Shown: positions 37,501 to 52,500 of the stretch, in pieces
How the letters are laid out: the number at the start of each line of letters is the position of its first letter
Numbering within the stretch: position 1 is the stretch's first letter
DNA from: Cylicocyclus nassatus
Taxonomy: Eukaryota; Nematoda; Chromadorea; Rhabditida; Strongylidae
Length of the DNA stretch: 64,000 nt
Assembly (NCBI GenBank): GCA_958299035.1
Contig: CATQJL010000316.1
Location: 6,976,347 to 7,040,346 of the forward strand
Direction of reading: 5' to 3'
Position numbers and translations under genes: made by a program
Notes under the pieces: generated by a model
Database searches by the model: none
Told to the model about the DNA's origin: nothing
Seen by the model: only the letters and a program-made list of their open reading frames with translations

Positions 37501-40500
37501 AAGGAAGAGGAAGGCCACACGGCGGAGAAAAATGCTGCATAAAAATCAATGCACTTTTTATTTCCGAGGGTAGAAAAAGAGCTACGGCAGAGCTGTTTCT
37601 CATAAAAGAGTATCTGGGTAGATTTATGAGGCACGTTAAATCCTTGCAAAAGAGGAGGGGGGGGGGTAGAAATATTATTCACTCACCGTCATCATCACAC
37701 TGCCGTTCGGTAAATTGTACATATTCTGTACTCGAATAACAATCACCTCCTCCAAGACGACTTGGCATTGTTGTGGAATTCGATAGGGAGCCTAAAAAGT
37801 TGAGATTTCATTTGTAAGTCCAAGCTGAGGTAAATGATATGTTACTTTCAACCATTATTTAGGAAATGAAGAGGGCCAAGCAGGAAATTGAATAGGATCG
37901 CGATTTAATAGAGGAAATCGGCAAGGTCTATGGGGAAAATTGTGAAGTAGTTAAGACTGATTCGAGCCTAGCACCAGTTTGGAGTTATTTTATACTTTTG
38001 ATGAAAAATATGGAAATCCAAAAGAACGGAGGGTGTCGAATAGCAAAAAATTGTCGTTTTCGAGCAAAATTTGTATAGGACTATATGTCGCCAAAAGTGG
38101 AAGGGCTCCCGCATGGACTATGCAGCAGATACTCAGCCTGTGCATGTATTGAAATGTGTATTTGTTGCAGATGTCCGGCGGGACCTCCCCCCCCCCCACT
38201 TTCGCCGACTTATAGTCCCCTACATCAAAATTTTGAAATTTTTTTCTTGTACGTTAAATGCCTTGGCATGTGAGCACGTAAAAATGCCAAAAAAAGTTCC
38301 CCCGCACTGTTCAAGAGGTAGAGAACATTACGTCCCCATAGGCTTCGCCCGCGCAGAAGGAACGGACTGCAACGTGTAACAATGCCTGACTTGTGACAGA
38401 TGCCCTGTAGGAACATCTACCACAAACCAGGCACTTTACGGGCGTATCCTACAGGCGCTGCGTGTTCTACCCGCGTTTTTGTACAACAGTGGGTCCGACT
38501 GATAAAACAGCACTTGGTCCAACGCGATGTCTTGCGCACTGTGCTCATTTCCTGAAGGAAGTGGTACAGAACCCATGGATCTTCCAGCTTTTACGTAGGC
38601 GTTTGTAAATTGTATTGTATAAGGGAGGGGGGGGGGGGAACGCCCGGGGGCCATCCCGAAATTATGCCGACCCGGCGAAATGATGTTCTGCATCCGATTT
38701 TGAGTGATTGTTTGAGTTAAGGGACCCTATATTTTTGAAAGGCATTGCCCGGATAATCTCATTGTCATGTTTCTTATCATTCCGTAGAGTTTCATAAACG
38801 TTTTGAGTCCAAGAAACCGAAAATGGAAGTTCGGAATGGGCTTGGTTTGCAAGCCGGCCATTTGAGAAGCACGATTGGCTAGAACAGCTTATCAGCCAGT
38901 CGCCATCGAGGTAGGCGGAGACTCACGCGCCATCCAATCATAGATAGACAGCTGACTTCATAGCACGCCCAAATATGGTCAAAACAAGGTATTTTCCAAT
39001 AAATCGAGGACTTTATGGACATTTCCAACTCTAAGTGCAGGTTCACAATGAAGGAAAATTATGAAGACGAAACCTACATGGAAAGCGACTCTAAATTCCG
39101 TTATTGCTCATCCGGAAGCATCACAGTGAATAAACAATAAGAATGAGGTGCCTATCAATGACAAAAATTGTAAGAGCCGCCGAAAAGTTCCGGGAAATTA
39201 CGGCTTAAGAGCTACGATGTATTAAGTGGCTGAGGCGGTAGCTTACTGTAAAAACGATTGCGCAACTGGTTCAATAACACTTACGATGAAGTACATGAAG
39301 TAGGGCGATAAAGAAGAGCCTTCCTATCAGAAATGTAAAGCTCCGTAAACGAAAAAACCGCGCAACATCTCGAATTTCTCGAGATTCGATAGAGATTTCT
39401 GTGTAAGCATGGAAAAGAAGTAAATTTTGGATTCTTGTGGGGTTCAGGAAAACTGGGATAAGCAAAAAGTGTAGTAGAACTTACCTAATGATCTGAGGGT
39501 TTCAGTAGGGTGTAGTCGTGACAAATTTGGACTACTTTCTCCGAGTTTCTGATTCGGCACTCGCAAATGGTTCTCACTGTGTTTCCTCGGAGTTCCGTGT
39601 ATGGTATTGTAGTTATTGTAGTTGATACTCAAGCAAGTTTCGTCAGTGGGCCTGAAACTGGGAACATTTAGGATGAGAGAACGACAAGATGTCCGATGCT
39701 AATAAGAGCAATAAACGATTGTATAGAGCTACCAGTTTGAGTGATAGGACGTGCATAAATGCCTTATAATCCTAGATGCCTTGTTTATGTGATAGAGGAT
39801 ATTCATTCTAGGTAGATTATAAACTTCTTTGCACATCAGCATGGCCAATATCTCCTTATTTTGAATCGTTAGTAAAATCAAATTAATTTGAAGTTTTTTC
39901 TAAACTTTTGGTATCTCCTTCATTTCAACACAATTTTGTTAGAGTTTGAAAGCTTCTTTGCACTTTAGTCTAATACAAAGTTCCATAGAACTGCAGCGTT
40001 CATACTGTAAAATGGGACAGTCATTCGCTGCGGGACCACCTCATTAGAAACAGTCTGCAGACAAGCTGTTCGCTTATCTCGTGTTTCTACTTATTCAAAC
40101 TTCTGGTAACTGAAGAAAATGTGCTCTAAAGATGCAAAAGAGTCAGCGATGTAGAGAGTAAGAGACAAATTCGTCCGTTTACTCTATGTCGTTTGAATGG
40201 GTCGCAACGAACCTTGTTTAGATAATTATCGGTTATGGACTAAAGTAGGCATACAATAATTGACATGCGAGCCGTCCTACTGTAGTTTACGTAGGGTAAC
40301 AAGCGGTAACAATTCGCTGCGGGACCTTATTCGAGAATAACGCAAAGCGGGACAGGTTAATCTATGACGAACAAGCATGCTTCTTTTTTTCAAGTAAGAC
40401 CCCTTGCGGAAGGTTCTATGGGTCCCAGGCCCACAGAAATCCCTTTGGCTCCCAAAAGGAAAAGCTTTTAGCAGATGCTAATGTCAGATTTGGAATAAGC

Positions 40501-43500
40501 ATTTCGAGATGGTCCTATTGGTATGCGTTTGGAATGTCAGCGCAAATTTTTTCTTGTAACGAATGCATGGATGTTACGAGTGGGTCAAAATTTTCAATAA
40601 ATGATCCAGTTGAAGAACTACGTAATGAGGAAACAATGAATTGATGAGAAGTGAGAATGAGAGAGAAGAAACCTTCGGATGGCTTAACATTCCCCAGCGC
40701 TACAAAAGAGAACATATCCACATGCAACTTTGAAATGTCAAGAAAGAGTTCCTAGAATTTGTCCTCGAAGAGGTGATCTTCATTACTACCGACCTTTAAA
40801 GGACAAAAATGTGGGAAAAAACGATCCTTGACACAGTTCTACAGTTAGTGACAATCAACAATTTCAATAATTCGCTCATCATGCTGTAAGGAGATCCTGG
40901 CACTCTTAGTTGATTTTTCCAATTTAAGGTCACAAAAAATTTCAAATTCGCACTGGTTTATGGTGCCTGGTAAGTTCCCATTTAACTCTGGGTAGGAATG
41001 TCTTGGGCCATGCGGACGTGTAAATTTTCTAAAGTACATGCTAGTGGTACTACTAGTACGAAGAACGACTAGCACTTGTTGTCCACCACGTGTTCCGAAA
41101 TTCCAGAAATACCTGGCCTGGGTTTCACGATAATAAACTTAGTGACGTTGATACAGCTGTTCTACTGCGAACAAGCGGAGTGTAAAACGATACTTGTATA
41201 ATCAAACTTTCCAAAAAACACTGCTATCGATGGTGCTACTTGTTTTGGAATTAGTTATCATCACCCGTTGAGGGCCAAAAATCTTTTCAGCAACATATAA
41301 AACATAACAACTGATAAACAAAAGCCACACATAAACACGTGCCAGAAAAACAAGTGGTCTCAAAGTAAGCAGTTGGGTGAAATATTAATTGTTTATTCTG
41401 GATGAGTGTCTTGAAAAAAAATGTAAAACACGATAGGTTAATCCCCTATTTTTATCAAAATTATGGAAGTGATCAAAAATTTTTTTCGTTTCAAGTCCAT
41501 GTTTGGAAAATTGGAAGAGGAAATCCGACACTTTTGCTAAAATTATTTTTGTAGCAGTTTAAAAAGAAAAAGTCTATATTGTTCAGTTTTGTTTGAGCCG
41601 TAATTTTTTAACATGCCAAGGTTCAAAAAAAGGAGACACACAAAAAAGTCCAGAATTGCCTCTTAAAGCTAGTTCAGCAAATGACTCGCCGGAGTTCTCC
41701 CACACCTTCTGCGGAACTTCCGTCAGTTATGCGAAAATTGGATATTACACGTTGTCTTATTATAACGTAAGGTGCCTGCTTACAGAACATATATCAAAAC
41801 GAAACCAAAGAATGTAAATAAGAATTTTTTCATTTTTATTTTCGAGACTTCCAAGAAGATAGATATTACATATGTTCATTAAAATTTCAATTTTCAATAG
41901 AAAATCTCACCGCTGAACTATTATATAAACTATTACGTATAAACTATAATATTAGGTGGTCCCGAAAGTTCTTTCGCACTATTTTCAAAAATTTATAACT
42001 TCTAATTTTTTAACCGATTGACTGCCTTTATTTTTGTGTGAAAGACTAAGTCATGCTCTTTATAAAGACTTCTTATCTGCTGACCAATGTTCGTCTGTTG
42101 CATAGATAGGAGCGATAAAAGAAAATTGGTCAAAATTTGAATTTTTCGTGTAGGGTTATAAAAAATAGGAAACTTGCAACAAAAATCGGAGCAGTCGGTA
42201 TTGTATATTCTTTCACCAGTTCTTTCTAACGGTGCAAAGTTTGCGCCGATTGAGCGTCTCTATAGTAACGATTTTCGAGCAAAGGGCGAATTTGATTTAT
42301 TTTGGAATTTTTCAGGGAACTCATAACTTTTCATAGAGACGCTCAATCGGCGCAGACTTTGCACTGTTAGAAAGAGCTGGTAAAATAATCTACAATAACT
42401 ACTGCTCCGATTTTTGCTGCAAGTTTCCGATTTTTTATGACCCTACACAGAAAATTCGAATTTTGACTAATTTTCTTCTATCGTTCCTATCTATGCAACA
42501 GATGATCACTAGCAAGCAGCTAAGGCGTCTTTATAAAGAGCATGACTTACCCTTTCACATAGAAATAAAGGCAGTCAAATCGGTTGCAAAAATCAGAAGT
42601 TATGAATTTTTGAAAATGGTGCGAAAGAACTTTCGGGACGACCTAATATATATATAATATTATATTATATAATTATCATAGCTACTAAACCAATATCTGT
42701 TCATTAGGAAGAAGAAATGGTAAAGAAGAGGCTTACTCGCAAAGTCAGAACAAAAATAGTTTGTTGAAATTGGCAGACTAAGCTGATTAGCTGACTATCA
42801 ATTGAGCTGTCAAAACCAAGCTAAAATTATTTCTAAACTAAGCACTTTCGAAATCACAAGAAGTGCAGTCATATGATACTAATAGATCAGTGAGCTCGAC
42901 AACTGAAGAAGATTGACAGAACATGACATAGTACTGGTGGCGGTGGCAAAAATTAGATTTTAGAGACAGAAGCATTACTTCTAGAAAATTTTTTGGTATA
43001 ATAAACTTTTTGTGTAGTCGTAACACAGAAATCCAAGAAACACATTACATTAGTACGAAACAATTTCCAACAGTGTTTTTTACGTAAGATTTTGTAACTC
43101 GCAAGAATAAAGCCGAAATTTCGCGACCTATTCTCAGAGTACATTCGTACTTTGCCTGACAGATTTTTCCCACACAAAAAAATGAAGGCTATAAAGAGGT
43201 TGGACAGCGAAAAAAATCGTGTACCTAGAACGGCTCCCAGCAATAACGTTTATGGACTTTACAAAACAGCTAATAAATTTGAAGGCGACTTTTTTTTCAT
43301 GCAGTTTCAGCTGGAAAGATAATCATGAGAGTCAAAGTGCATAGATGATTGCGAAGTAAAACATGGAAGTAGATATGAACATTTTGGTAGAAACAAATTT
43401 CAGAGTTTATTTTCAAAACTTATTTCGATATTAGGTTGCTCATAGTGGGCCGTAAGGCATATGAAACCTCAAGGATTTTGATTTGTAATTCTGTATGAAT

Positions 43501-46500
43501 TCACGAAGCTATGGCAACCTTGAAAAAATGGACTGAAGATGAATGAGTGCTCGCTAATCAGCCTAGACTTTTGATTTATCTTCTCAGATTAGAAAAACCT
43601 CCTTTTTAAGATGCATATTAAACAATTATCACCCCATTTAGCGCGAATGGATAGACAAGCGGGATCGATGAACATCAAAGAAATTCAAAAAATGGAGTCG
43701 ATAATGGAGACGAATAATTATATCCCCCATACCGGTTTCGAAATGACGAAAATTTTAGGTTCTAAACATTCTGTCAAGATCAATCATAAAAGTGCACTCT
43801 AGTGGTAACCACTCCAAACGAGAGTCAAGTGGCCAAGCCCTTCTAAACAATGCTTGTGATTTTTTCAAAGAATTTTTTCGGAGATCGGGACACGGCTGAA
43901 GTAATAAAATTGTGGTTGCTTCCTTAACCTTCTTTATTGTCTGTTCAGTCCGAGATATATTCTTTAGAAATCGATAAATATGCGATCCCAGTAAATGTGA
44001 AGACAATAATTCACAATAGCACTTAACAAAAGGAACTATGGACCATCCATGAAGAAAGCTTTAGTAAAATACCATTTTTTCAAGCTATTCCTTATAGAAA
44101 AATCACTAAACATGAATGCTATGATTTTGTGATTGACTATGTAAATTAGAGGAACAGAGCAGGCCATGCAGTGGCAAAATATCTTTGGAGAGGGGGGGGG
44201 GGGGGAAGGGGAGGGGGAGGGGGACGAAGTAATTTAAAAAGAGCTTATACAAAGAACCTTAACGTTGTTAGCCACGCAAAAAGTGCTTTTGGATGCCTCT
44301 CAAAAATTTCTTGAAACTCGAAATCTTCAGAATGGATGATGTTGTTTTACTAAACTGATTGATAAAAGTCTATAGAATTATATCAGGGTTCCTCAGATAA
44401 CAAACAGGTAAGTAGACATTCTCTCAACACATTAAGACACTCTTAAACAAAGCGAAGCTATCAAACTTTGCAAGGAAATTTATAGAATTTGCAAAGCGAT
44501 GTGTTGCTTTTACACACACACATACACACTCACACTAGCGCCTGTTCAAACAGCTGATTTCATGCGAAGGTGAAAAAGATTAATTTTCGTAAAGGCATGA
44601 GACTGCTCGTCACCCCGGGAATGCCGTCAAGGAATTCAAAGGAAATGACGAAATCTAGGAGCATCGAGCGGAAGCATAGAGCGTGATGACAGCCAGGAAT
44701 GCTAGCTTTCACTTCTGCCTAACGGAATTTTCCCGTGCAAAAAGTGCCAGATACGGCTCTCAAAAGGGCATTCGCCCATGCAAGTGACGTCTGTGTAGCC
44801 TCTAAGTACCAATGCTTCGTAAAATTGACTGGGCAAATATTAATTCAATTTTCTTGGAAAGCGCCATAAAGTGACTGCAATTGAATTTGCGAAAGAACTT
44901 CTCAAACTTCTGAGAAAGACTTCGAAAGTAATGGACTTTCCACCATGAATTATAACCTCACATCATTGATTAAGTTTCGAAACCCTCTTTTTCTACTTAA
45001 TTGACCTCCTATTATCTGCCTTCTCTTCCTTTAACCAGGGTTCGGCACGATGTGACTTTTAAAATGTAAAAAACGAAGTACCCTTCATCTTCAAGTTTCT
45101 CGAAATTGATTATCCAAAAAAAACAATGAAAATTCTGCAAGTATCTGGAAAATGGTAGAGTCTAAGAAATGATGATAGTTCCCAAGGAAGTTATTAGGAA
45201 AAATTGTTACCTGTTAGGAATCATAAAAAGGGAGTAGATAAGAAAGCGAATTTACGAATTCTGCAAGTTTTCTTTTTCAAAGATCAAAAGATCAGACTGA
45301 AAGCGATCACAAGAAAACTGAGAAAATCGCAAAAACCAAAATGCTTCCGTTCCTTACATTTTGCTCAATCAGAAACGAAGTAAGGCACCACATAATGAGA
45401 TTTGTTCGCTGCCGTGCAAGACATACTTTTCTTCTAGAAAAGTGATTAGATTTCAACACCTCTGGCTTTCGCTCCCTTTCTCTTTCCCCTGACAAGGATT
45501 GCTGTTCGTACGAAAAGATCATTCAAGAATGGAAAGGTTTCTTTTTTAATTCTAGCGGCTAAGCTGAAATTGCTGCGTTTTATTCACTTAATTGCCTATA
45601 ATAGCATTCCATTAAAGGTGAGAATTCGATAGCAAGCAAATGGAGAAATTATCGCAATATTTTGGTTATAAATAAACTTTACAGTAAAAGAAGATTTTTT
45701 CGTTTCTGAAAGAAGAGAACATATAGAAAGACAACGGTTTTACTCTTTTAGGATATAAGTCTTTTCCTGCAGAAAATTTCAAAGTTGTAATTTTTAATAG
45801 CATGTGAACTCGTAACCCATCATTTTTCAAAGCTTTTTTCTTAGAAAACTAATAAAGGCAAGTCAGGTGTCACCCTGAAGCGTGCTTAACGACTTTTGCA
45901 AATGCAAGGAAAATTTCCCATGCTCTTAGGAAAACTTTTCGATTATGCGTTTGGGAGAATTTCGATTATGCGTTTTCAACAAAAAGTAAAATAAACATAG
46001 ACTGCACAGCTCTTTATTTCAACTATTAAATTGGAAAATGACATTGCTCGTGCTTTGTAGGCATAATAGAGTCAAGGTTAAAACATGAGATATTTGAAAG
46101 TAAAACTCCCTCTCCCCTTCCCCAATAAAAAAGTCTGCAAACCTCAGACTTGCACGTAAAGTATACAAAAAAATCACTTGCTTGTTGCTTTTTTCGCAGC
46201 TAGACGAGAAAAAAAAAAGAAAAAAGGTGACTCCAGGGAAAGTCAATTGTGACTTCCCACATAAGCAAATACATTCAAAAGCATAATCTTTTCTTACATT
46301 ATTCAAACACAGGAAAAATGATAAATCTGTGCTTGTTCCCAAGAAATACCAATTTCTGCGCAAAAAACCCGGAAAAATAGACGATACTTTCCCTTCAGAC
46401 GGACACTTTGCTTTAGATCGAATGTACACATTAGAGTATCAAAATCCAAAAGACAAGTGATAGTCAAGGACCGGCTGACGTACACTCTTCACGCAAAATT

Positions 46501-49500
46501 TGGATAACGAGATCATGTAAATATTTATGCACATAATGGAAAGAAAGCTCAAGTAGACTTAGGAAAAGCAAACTTTAGGCAGCATCCGGGTTTCGAACCA
46601 CTAGTTTGAGGATTGGAAAAAAAGCAAGAAATTAGGAAATTAGACAGGAGCCGCATTGATTTTGGATCTTGATTCTGTCAGGAAAAATTGAGATAGGCTT
46701 CATATTATGATCACATGATGAAAATAACTAGTCACAATCGTAGAAATATTTTTGGAGGGGAAGGGAATAGGATAGAAGAAACACCCTGATTTTTCAAAAA
46801 GTAGAAATTTCATACTTCGTATAACGTTTTCCTTCACGTTCGTTCTTTCGTTTATTTCCTCGAATCGGAGATAAAGATTCGCTTGAAATGAGGAAAATAT
46901 AGGAGTTTATAATGCCTGAAATTTGCATGAATCTTTTATTTCGAGGAAATTACGTATTTTTAATCCATTCCAGGTTTTTGACCGTCAAGAAATTTTCAAA
47001 AGAAGGTGAAATGTTGGTCCATCATGCCTTCGAAAAAATCTCTCCAATAGTAGTTTCCATTTGATAAAACTTACCAAAATATTCAATAAGAAGAAGTAAG
47101 AAAATTTTTTTCCATTCTTCTTCAGAGGAACTAAAAAATGTGCAAAATAGAAGTGAATATCAGAGAAACAGGGTTACGAAGAAATAAATCTTAGAGCATC
47201 AGGGAGGCACACTGACCAGATCCTCGACTATTACTGCGTAATTGAATACAGCAATCAGGTCTAAAAATCATGAATGCCATTTTTCCAAACATTGTAATGA
47301 TGTAAAGTTGGGTGATCAATGTTGGCTAGCAGGATTTTTTGTCGAGACATCGTAAAGCCTACACAACGTACTCGAAGCAGAAAAAGTTTGGAACGCAGGG
47401 TGTAAACAGGTATTGAAAAAGCGTCGAGTACTTTGTTGAGCAGTTGTTTTCTGCATTTGCAGAGAATAAAACCAGCTAGTACATGTTCTCTGAAAATCGA
47501 GCTCTTGCAAGGAATAAATCAAAAAGGAGGAGGAAAATGTGATTTTCCAAATTTCTAGTGGATTGCCTCTATTATAGGATTTGAGACATCTGACTATGAA
47601 GTCCACATGGAAGCTCAAATAATTCAGTCGTGATCGAGAGATGATACTCTAAACTCCACCCATACCGTATTCTTTTCAACCCTACCGCACTCAAAAGAAT
47701 TGCCGTCCGTTAAAAAGCGTGTAATTGAGAGGTTAGCAATCAAACTCGCTATGAGTGAATGAAATGGCTTCGTTAGAAGTTTTCGAACGGTTTTTACTCT
47801 AAAAGCACGGGTTCGACATAAGAATGCTGCCTTCAAACTCAATTAGGGTAAACAATTTTCTTCGTAAAAAAAGTAAGCTATTAAATTTATTGTAATGTGA
47901 TTGAATTCTTTGAAAATAGCCAATAAACTAGCACCAAATCCACAAATGATGAGCGCAGCCATCCGAGAACGGACAATAAAACGGATAGCGCTAAAACTCG
48001 CTGAACGCTTTGAGTTCCAAGCTGCACCTCCGACAGAGAGCGAAGAATGAGGGGGGGGGAGTGGAAGGGGCTTGAGCAATACGAAACCTTGTCCACCACT
48101 AATCAGCTTATGTTGCCGAACACACAACGAAAGCACTGTGAAGAATTTTTCGGAAATTTTCAAAGCTGACTAGCTTCGAAGGTTCTTGACAGTGGCGAAA
48201 CTGCATCGTTAAAATTCCGAAATTTGATATTTTCAAGTGAAGACTTGGTCAGAAATGATGTAAAGGAGGATATTTTGCCCATCAAAAATTTAATTCAAAA
48301 AAAAACACAGAAGTGAAGACATAAGACAAAAACCTACGAATTTTCCGAAGAACAATGAACTCGTGACAAGGACTACCTGCATTTACTCTGGCTTAAAATT
48401 GTCAACAACAAATCAAAAGATTCAATGAATCTCAACCTATAGATAATCCCCTGTTGGTTAGAGAGTGAAAAAAATTTTTTTCAAGTACTGCTGTGTATGA
48501 AAATTTGATGAAAGAAAATTAAATAATTATTTAGTTCACGGTTTCTCCAGAAGTGCACTCATAAACGCATCCTCATTACAGCTTTCATTTATTTTTATTC
48601 ATTTCCTGTCACCTCTATACATTTTGTTTTGTTTCTTTGCGAGACTTAACAAGTGTTACGTAGACCTGCAGGAATAGAAGAGAAAAGATTTTTTTCCTTT
48701 TTTCTAAAGATAATTGTTCTGCTGTTGCAAGTTTTGTGTAATCGCTGTTCGACAGAACTTTTTCTGCAAAAAAGCTAAAATGTAGGTACTTTGACATCTG
48801 ATGCATAGTTCGAAAATAATATAGTAGCTTTGCAGTTTGCAGAATAAAATTATTGAAAAAAATTCATGGAATGCAAGCACCAGCATATTTGGGATTGCAG
48901 ACCGCGGCATATTCATGTGTTCACGCTAGAGATAATTCTTTTTCGGAGCTGGTGCCAAAACAGAACTGAATATACGTCAATAGACAAAGTTGACGAAAAA
49001 GTCCATGCCCTAGGGCCAAACCCAACTTTGTTGCGAAACTGGCAGTAAGGCCGGGGAAGGGGGGGGGAGAAAGAAGGCTCTGCCAGAGCCGAGTGAAGGT
49101 GAGGCCAGCGGCGGCGACGATGAAAATTTAATGCAAGCGCGTCAAGTGGTGGCATCAAATAACGAAACAGATGGCAAAAGCGGACGATCAAATGGAGGAA
49201 TTGGAGGAGGGTGGAGGGAAGAAGACATATGCTTGAGATGAAAGCACACATGGAAGCCATTGCTGGGCCATGAATTTGGGAAAAAAAGGAAAAAAACAAT
49301 CAAAAACCAATAAAATGGGATTCTAATGCATACTTTGGTAAAAAGAGGCTAAATAGAGGCCTCGAAGAGTTTTAAAATGGAGTGTGGAGGGAAGCTGCAT
49401 AATCTTACTGAGCCATCAAAGTTTCCAAAGAAGAGAAACTAGATAGCCTTGTGGATTCTTAGAGTGCGATTGTTTTACCATACTGCATAAGCTTTAATAG

Positions 49501-52500
49501 AAATGACGTTTCCAGACTCCTGGGAAAATTCGAGAAGGAATTTGGTGAGCGAGAAGAAGAAAGAATATTAGCCTATTGAAGAAAAACAGTAAGATTCTCA
49601 GCATTAAACGATCAAAAGATCTAACTCTTGAAATAAACGAGATTAGATTTAATCATAACTTTCCTTATAAAGAAATCTAGGCATTGTCCTGATAATAAAA
49701 ATTTTCTGAGAATTAAAATGGAAAAATTTTGACATTACCAAAAAATTAAGCTTTGAAAAAGATTATGAAAAACTGAGGGTTCAAGGATTTTGAAATTTGG
49801 ATTCAATTTCTTGTTATTTTCTGCGTTTTTTACTATTGCTTCAATATTTTCATGTATTCCTACCCCATGGTCAAATTGGCGGACGTTCAACCCCCCCCCC
49901 CCTCTCGTCCCTCCTCCCTCTCCCCAGAAAAGAAGGTCCCAAAATTCCCAAAGAAAGGTGTGAATTTTCTTAAACATAACTCTTCAAACATCTGTGTTGG
50001 TGTGATGGTATGAAGGGAGGAAAACAAAGAATTTGACAAAAATAATTTGCTTGATTATTTTTCACAATTATTATTTAAACTCGTATAAGACTGGATTACA
50101 AGTAATTTCTCTTCTTTGCACCAAAATTTAAGCTGTGAGAGGCTGCATTCTTTAAGGATTCGGGAGAAATTAGCTAGGAGTGTGGATTCGAAGAAAAATT
50201 ACTTGCAAAAATTATTCATGGGCTTGGCGAATCAGCAAGAATGGTAATAGAAAATTCGAAGTGTTCAAGGAGATTTTGTGCCATTGCATATTTTCCATTG
50301 AGCAAGAAAAAACACTTCATATAAAGAATAATTCTTTTCGGAATAGTAAATTCTTTTCCCTAGTGAACTGTTTCTGCCACTAACGTTCGAAAAATTTTAT
50401 TAATATTTTAATTTTGAAAGAATAACAAGCCTCGATTCAAAATAGTATCCGCAAGCCTAGCCAAAACCAGACATTTGTGCGCGCCACAATGACAATGATA
50501 GCCAGCTTTAGATCAAAGCCTACGGGTCATTAAGCCAAATGTGATTGAATGGGCGAGGGGACGGGGGGGGGGGGGGCACACATAAAGGAAGAGAGGGCAA
50601 CGAATCAATGAGCCGTGACAAACTATCAGAGCACAAAGTAATCGTCTTGGGACGCACGAAATAGACGTTCAAGATCCTCTTCAAACAGCAGCACTTAGCG
50701 CAGTTTCTTTTTGAGAGCAGTGCTAAATAGCTGCTATTTGAGTGAATCCAAGGACAAGACGAACTAACAGCAATCAGCCATTATTATGATATTAAAAAAA
50801 ACATTTCCAAGCGTATAGAGCTTAACGAATTTTCTAGAATTTTCATTCTTCTAGCAGTTTTTCCGGTACTCAAGGACGATATGCCGGATTCAAATTTGTC
50901 GACTCTCTAACGACTTTGAATTGGATAAGTAGGAATTTGACATTAATTCGGCACGCAATAGAAGGACAAAGGTGCTATTATCTTCCTACAAGGACAACGT
51001 AAAACGAGTTCAGGATTTGAATTTGAATTAGTCCAGAATCCAGTAGTTGAAGAGAAATAATTGAAATAAACATTTTCAAAAGCCAAAAGAAAATAGAAGA
51101 GTCTTAGAAATTGTTTTATAGCTTTAAAATGCCAAGCACTTCTGGCAGTGAGCCGCCTACCAGTTTATAGAAAATGCCATTTGTCATTCTGAACATGACT
51201 GAAATGTAGGGAAAAAGCAAAACGTTGTTTGGCTTGTTATCCATTTGAGAATTCCGTCATAGTGAGTTCTGGGAAAAATTTCTGCTCAGCTCAGAGAACT
51301 AAGAAATAGTAGATCGTCATTTTTGAAGAGTAAATGTATTATGTAAAACAAAATTATAAAGTAAGCAACAGATTTTTCCTCTACTAGGCTAAAGGAAACT
51401 TGGAATATAACTTAAGCTTTGGTCTCTTGTCTCATATATTGAAAGGATAAGTTATTGGTGAAGAGCTACTTGGCGCTTGAACTTCCCTCTCATAAACTGG
51501 TTTTTATAATCCGAGGAAATTCCGCACATGCCTTCCGATTTGCAATTCTCGTAAGCATTGGAAGAAAGAGGCACAAATACATAAAGTTCGAAAAAGCAGT
51601 TGTCGAAGTAAGTAAAAAAAAATTCGGAAAGTTCAACGTATAACAATTTTTAATTCCAGTAAGGCCTTCGAAAAAATTTAAAAGTAAGCACATTCATCTT
51701 TGGAGAACGGACTTGTTTATATCTTTTTTTAGACTTAGTCAATTAAAACTTCTTATCCTCTCATATCATAAAGAGAACAATAACGTGAAAATACATATTT
51801 TCAAATTTCTGAATCGAACACGAACACTAGCGAAAATCAAATCGAGAAAAAAAACTCAAGGCCTTTTCTGAATCTCAGCAGAAGAATGGGGAGGCTGTGC
51901 ATGTCTAATTTTGAAAACTACCACCTTCTGCAACTTTGCTGTTCCAAGGGCCTTTTTTTTCAATAATTGAAGGTTAGGCATAATTTAACAATCTGACACA
52001 AGGAGAAAAAGACTACATAGATAGATTAGAAAGAAAAAAACCTACGTAAAGAACATTTCAGATTCCCACTGTAGGATGAAACTGGAGAGAGAAAACTGCA
52101 AAAAATTTTCAACCTGACTGGAGAAACGGATACTTTGAGCTTTTAAGGTTATCTACATTCATCTACAAGACCATTTATTGTAAGAATGGGCCGGGAGGGA
52201 CGAGGGAGAGGAGAGCCTAGGGATGAATGAAGATACTTGAGAGCTCAAGAAAGCAAGGTGTGCACAATGTTTAGGACTTTTTTCGTAGAAACGAAGATTT
52301 TTGAAAAATAATTTGGCGCAAAGGTTATGAAGTCACAATTTAGTTTCTTACTTAGAGACAGAATGTAAAAGAAATGATGAAAAATTGGGCGTCAAACTAT
52401 GGCAAGATGACGTACATTACCACTTAACCCACTGGATTGAAGACCTTTTAGATGGTACCCTAAAAAGGCGGGATAATGGATATTCGAGCCCCATGACTTT

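Larger units (their letters stand above)
29066..37686 (-). other. Intron 3 (8.6 kb)
   Basis: The intron carries a tandem duplication (about 29880-31471) split by a Helitron, a tRNA-like SINE segment near 31810-31890, a GC-rich island near 32930-33010, a mariner-like half-element pair (about 34495-35187) surrounding a GC-rich 124-codon open frame, a TTGG/TTTGG microsatellite near 35222-35250, and poly-G runs at 33736 and 37660. I found no additional host exon with matching phase. Confidence 0.6.

Noticed and set aside
43434..43530. Possible mariner left end (TTAGGTTGCTCATAG)
   Set aside because: No matching right end was found nearby; the start at 55066 (TTAGGTTGGCGGATAG) has the same problem.
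46568..46612. Box B-like GGTTCGAAACC on the minus strand
   Set aside because: There is no box A or foldable cloverleaf upstream, so no tRNA call.
48913..49299. 128-codon minus-strand frame
   Set aside because: It crosses a G run, has no supporting splice sites of matching phase and no motif I recognise.
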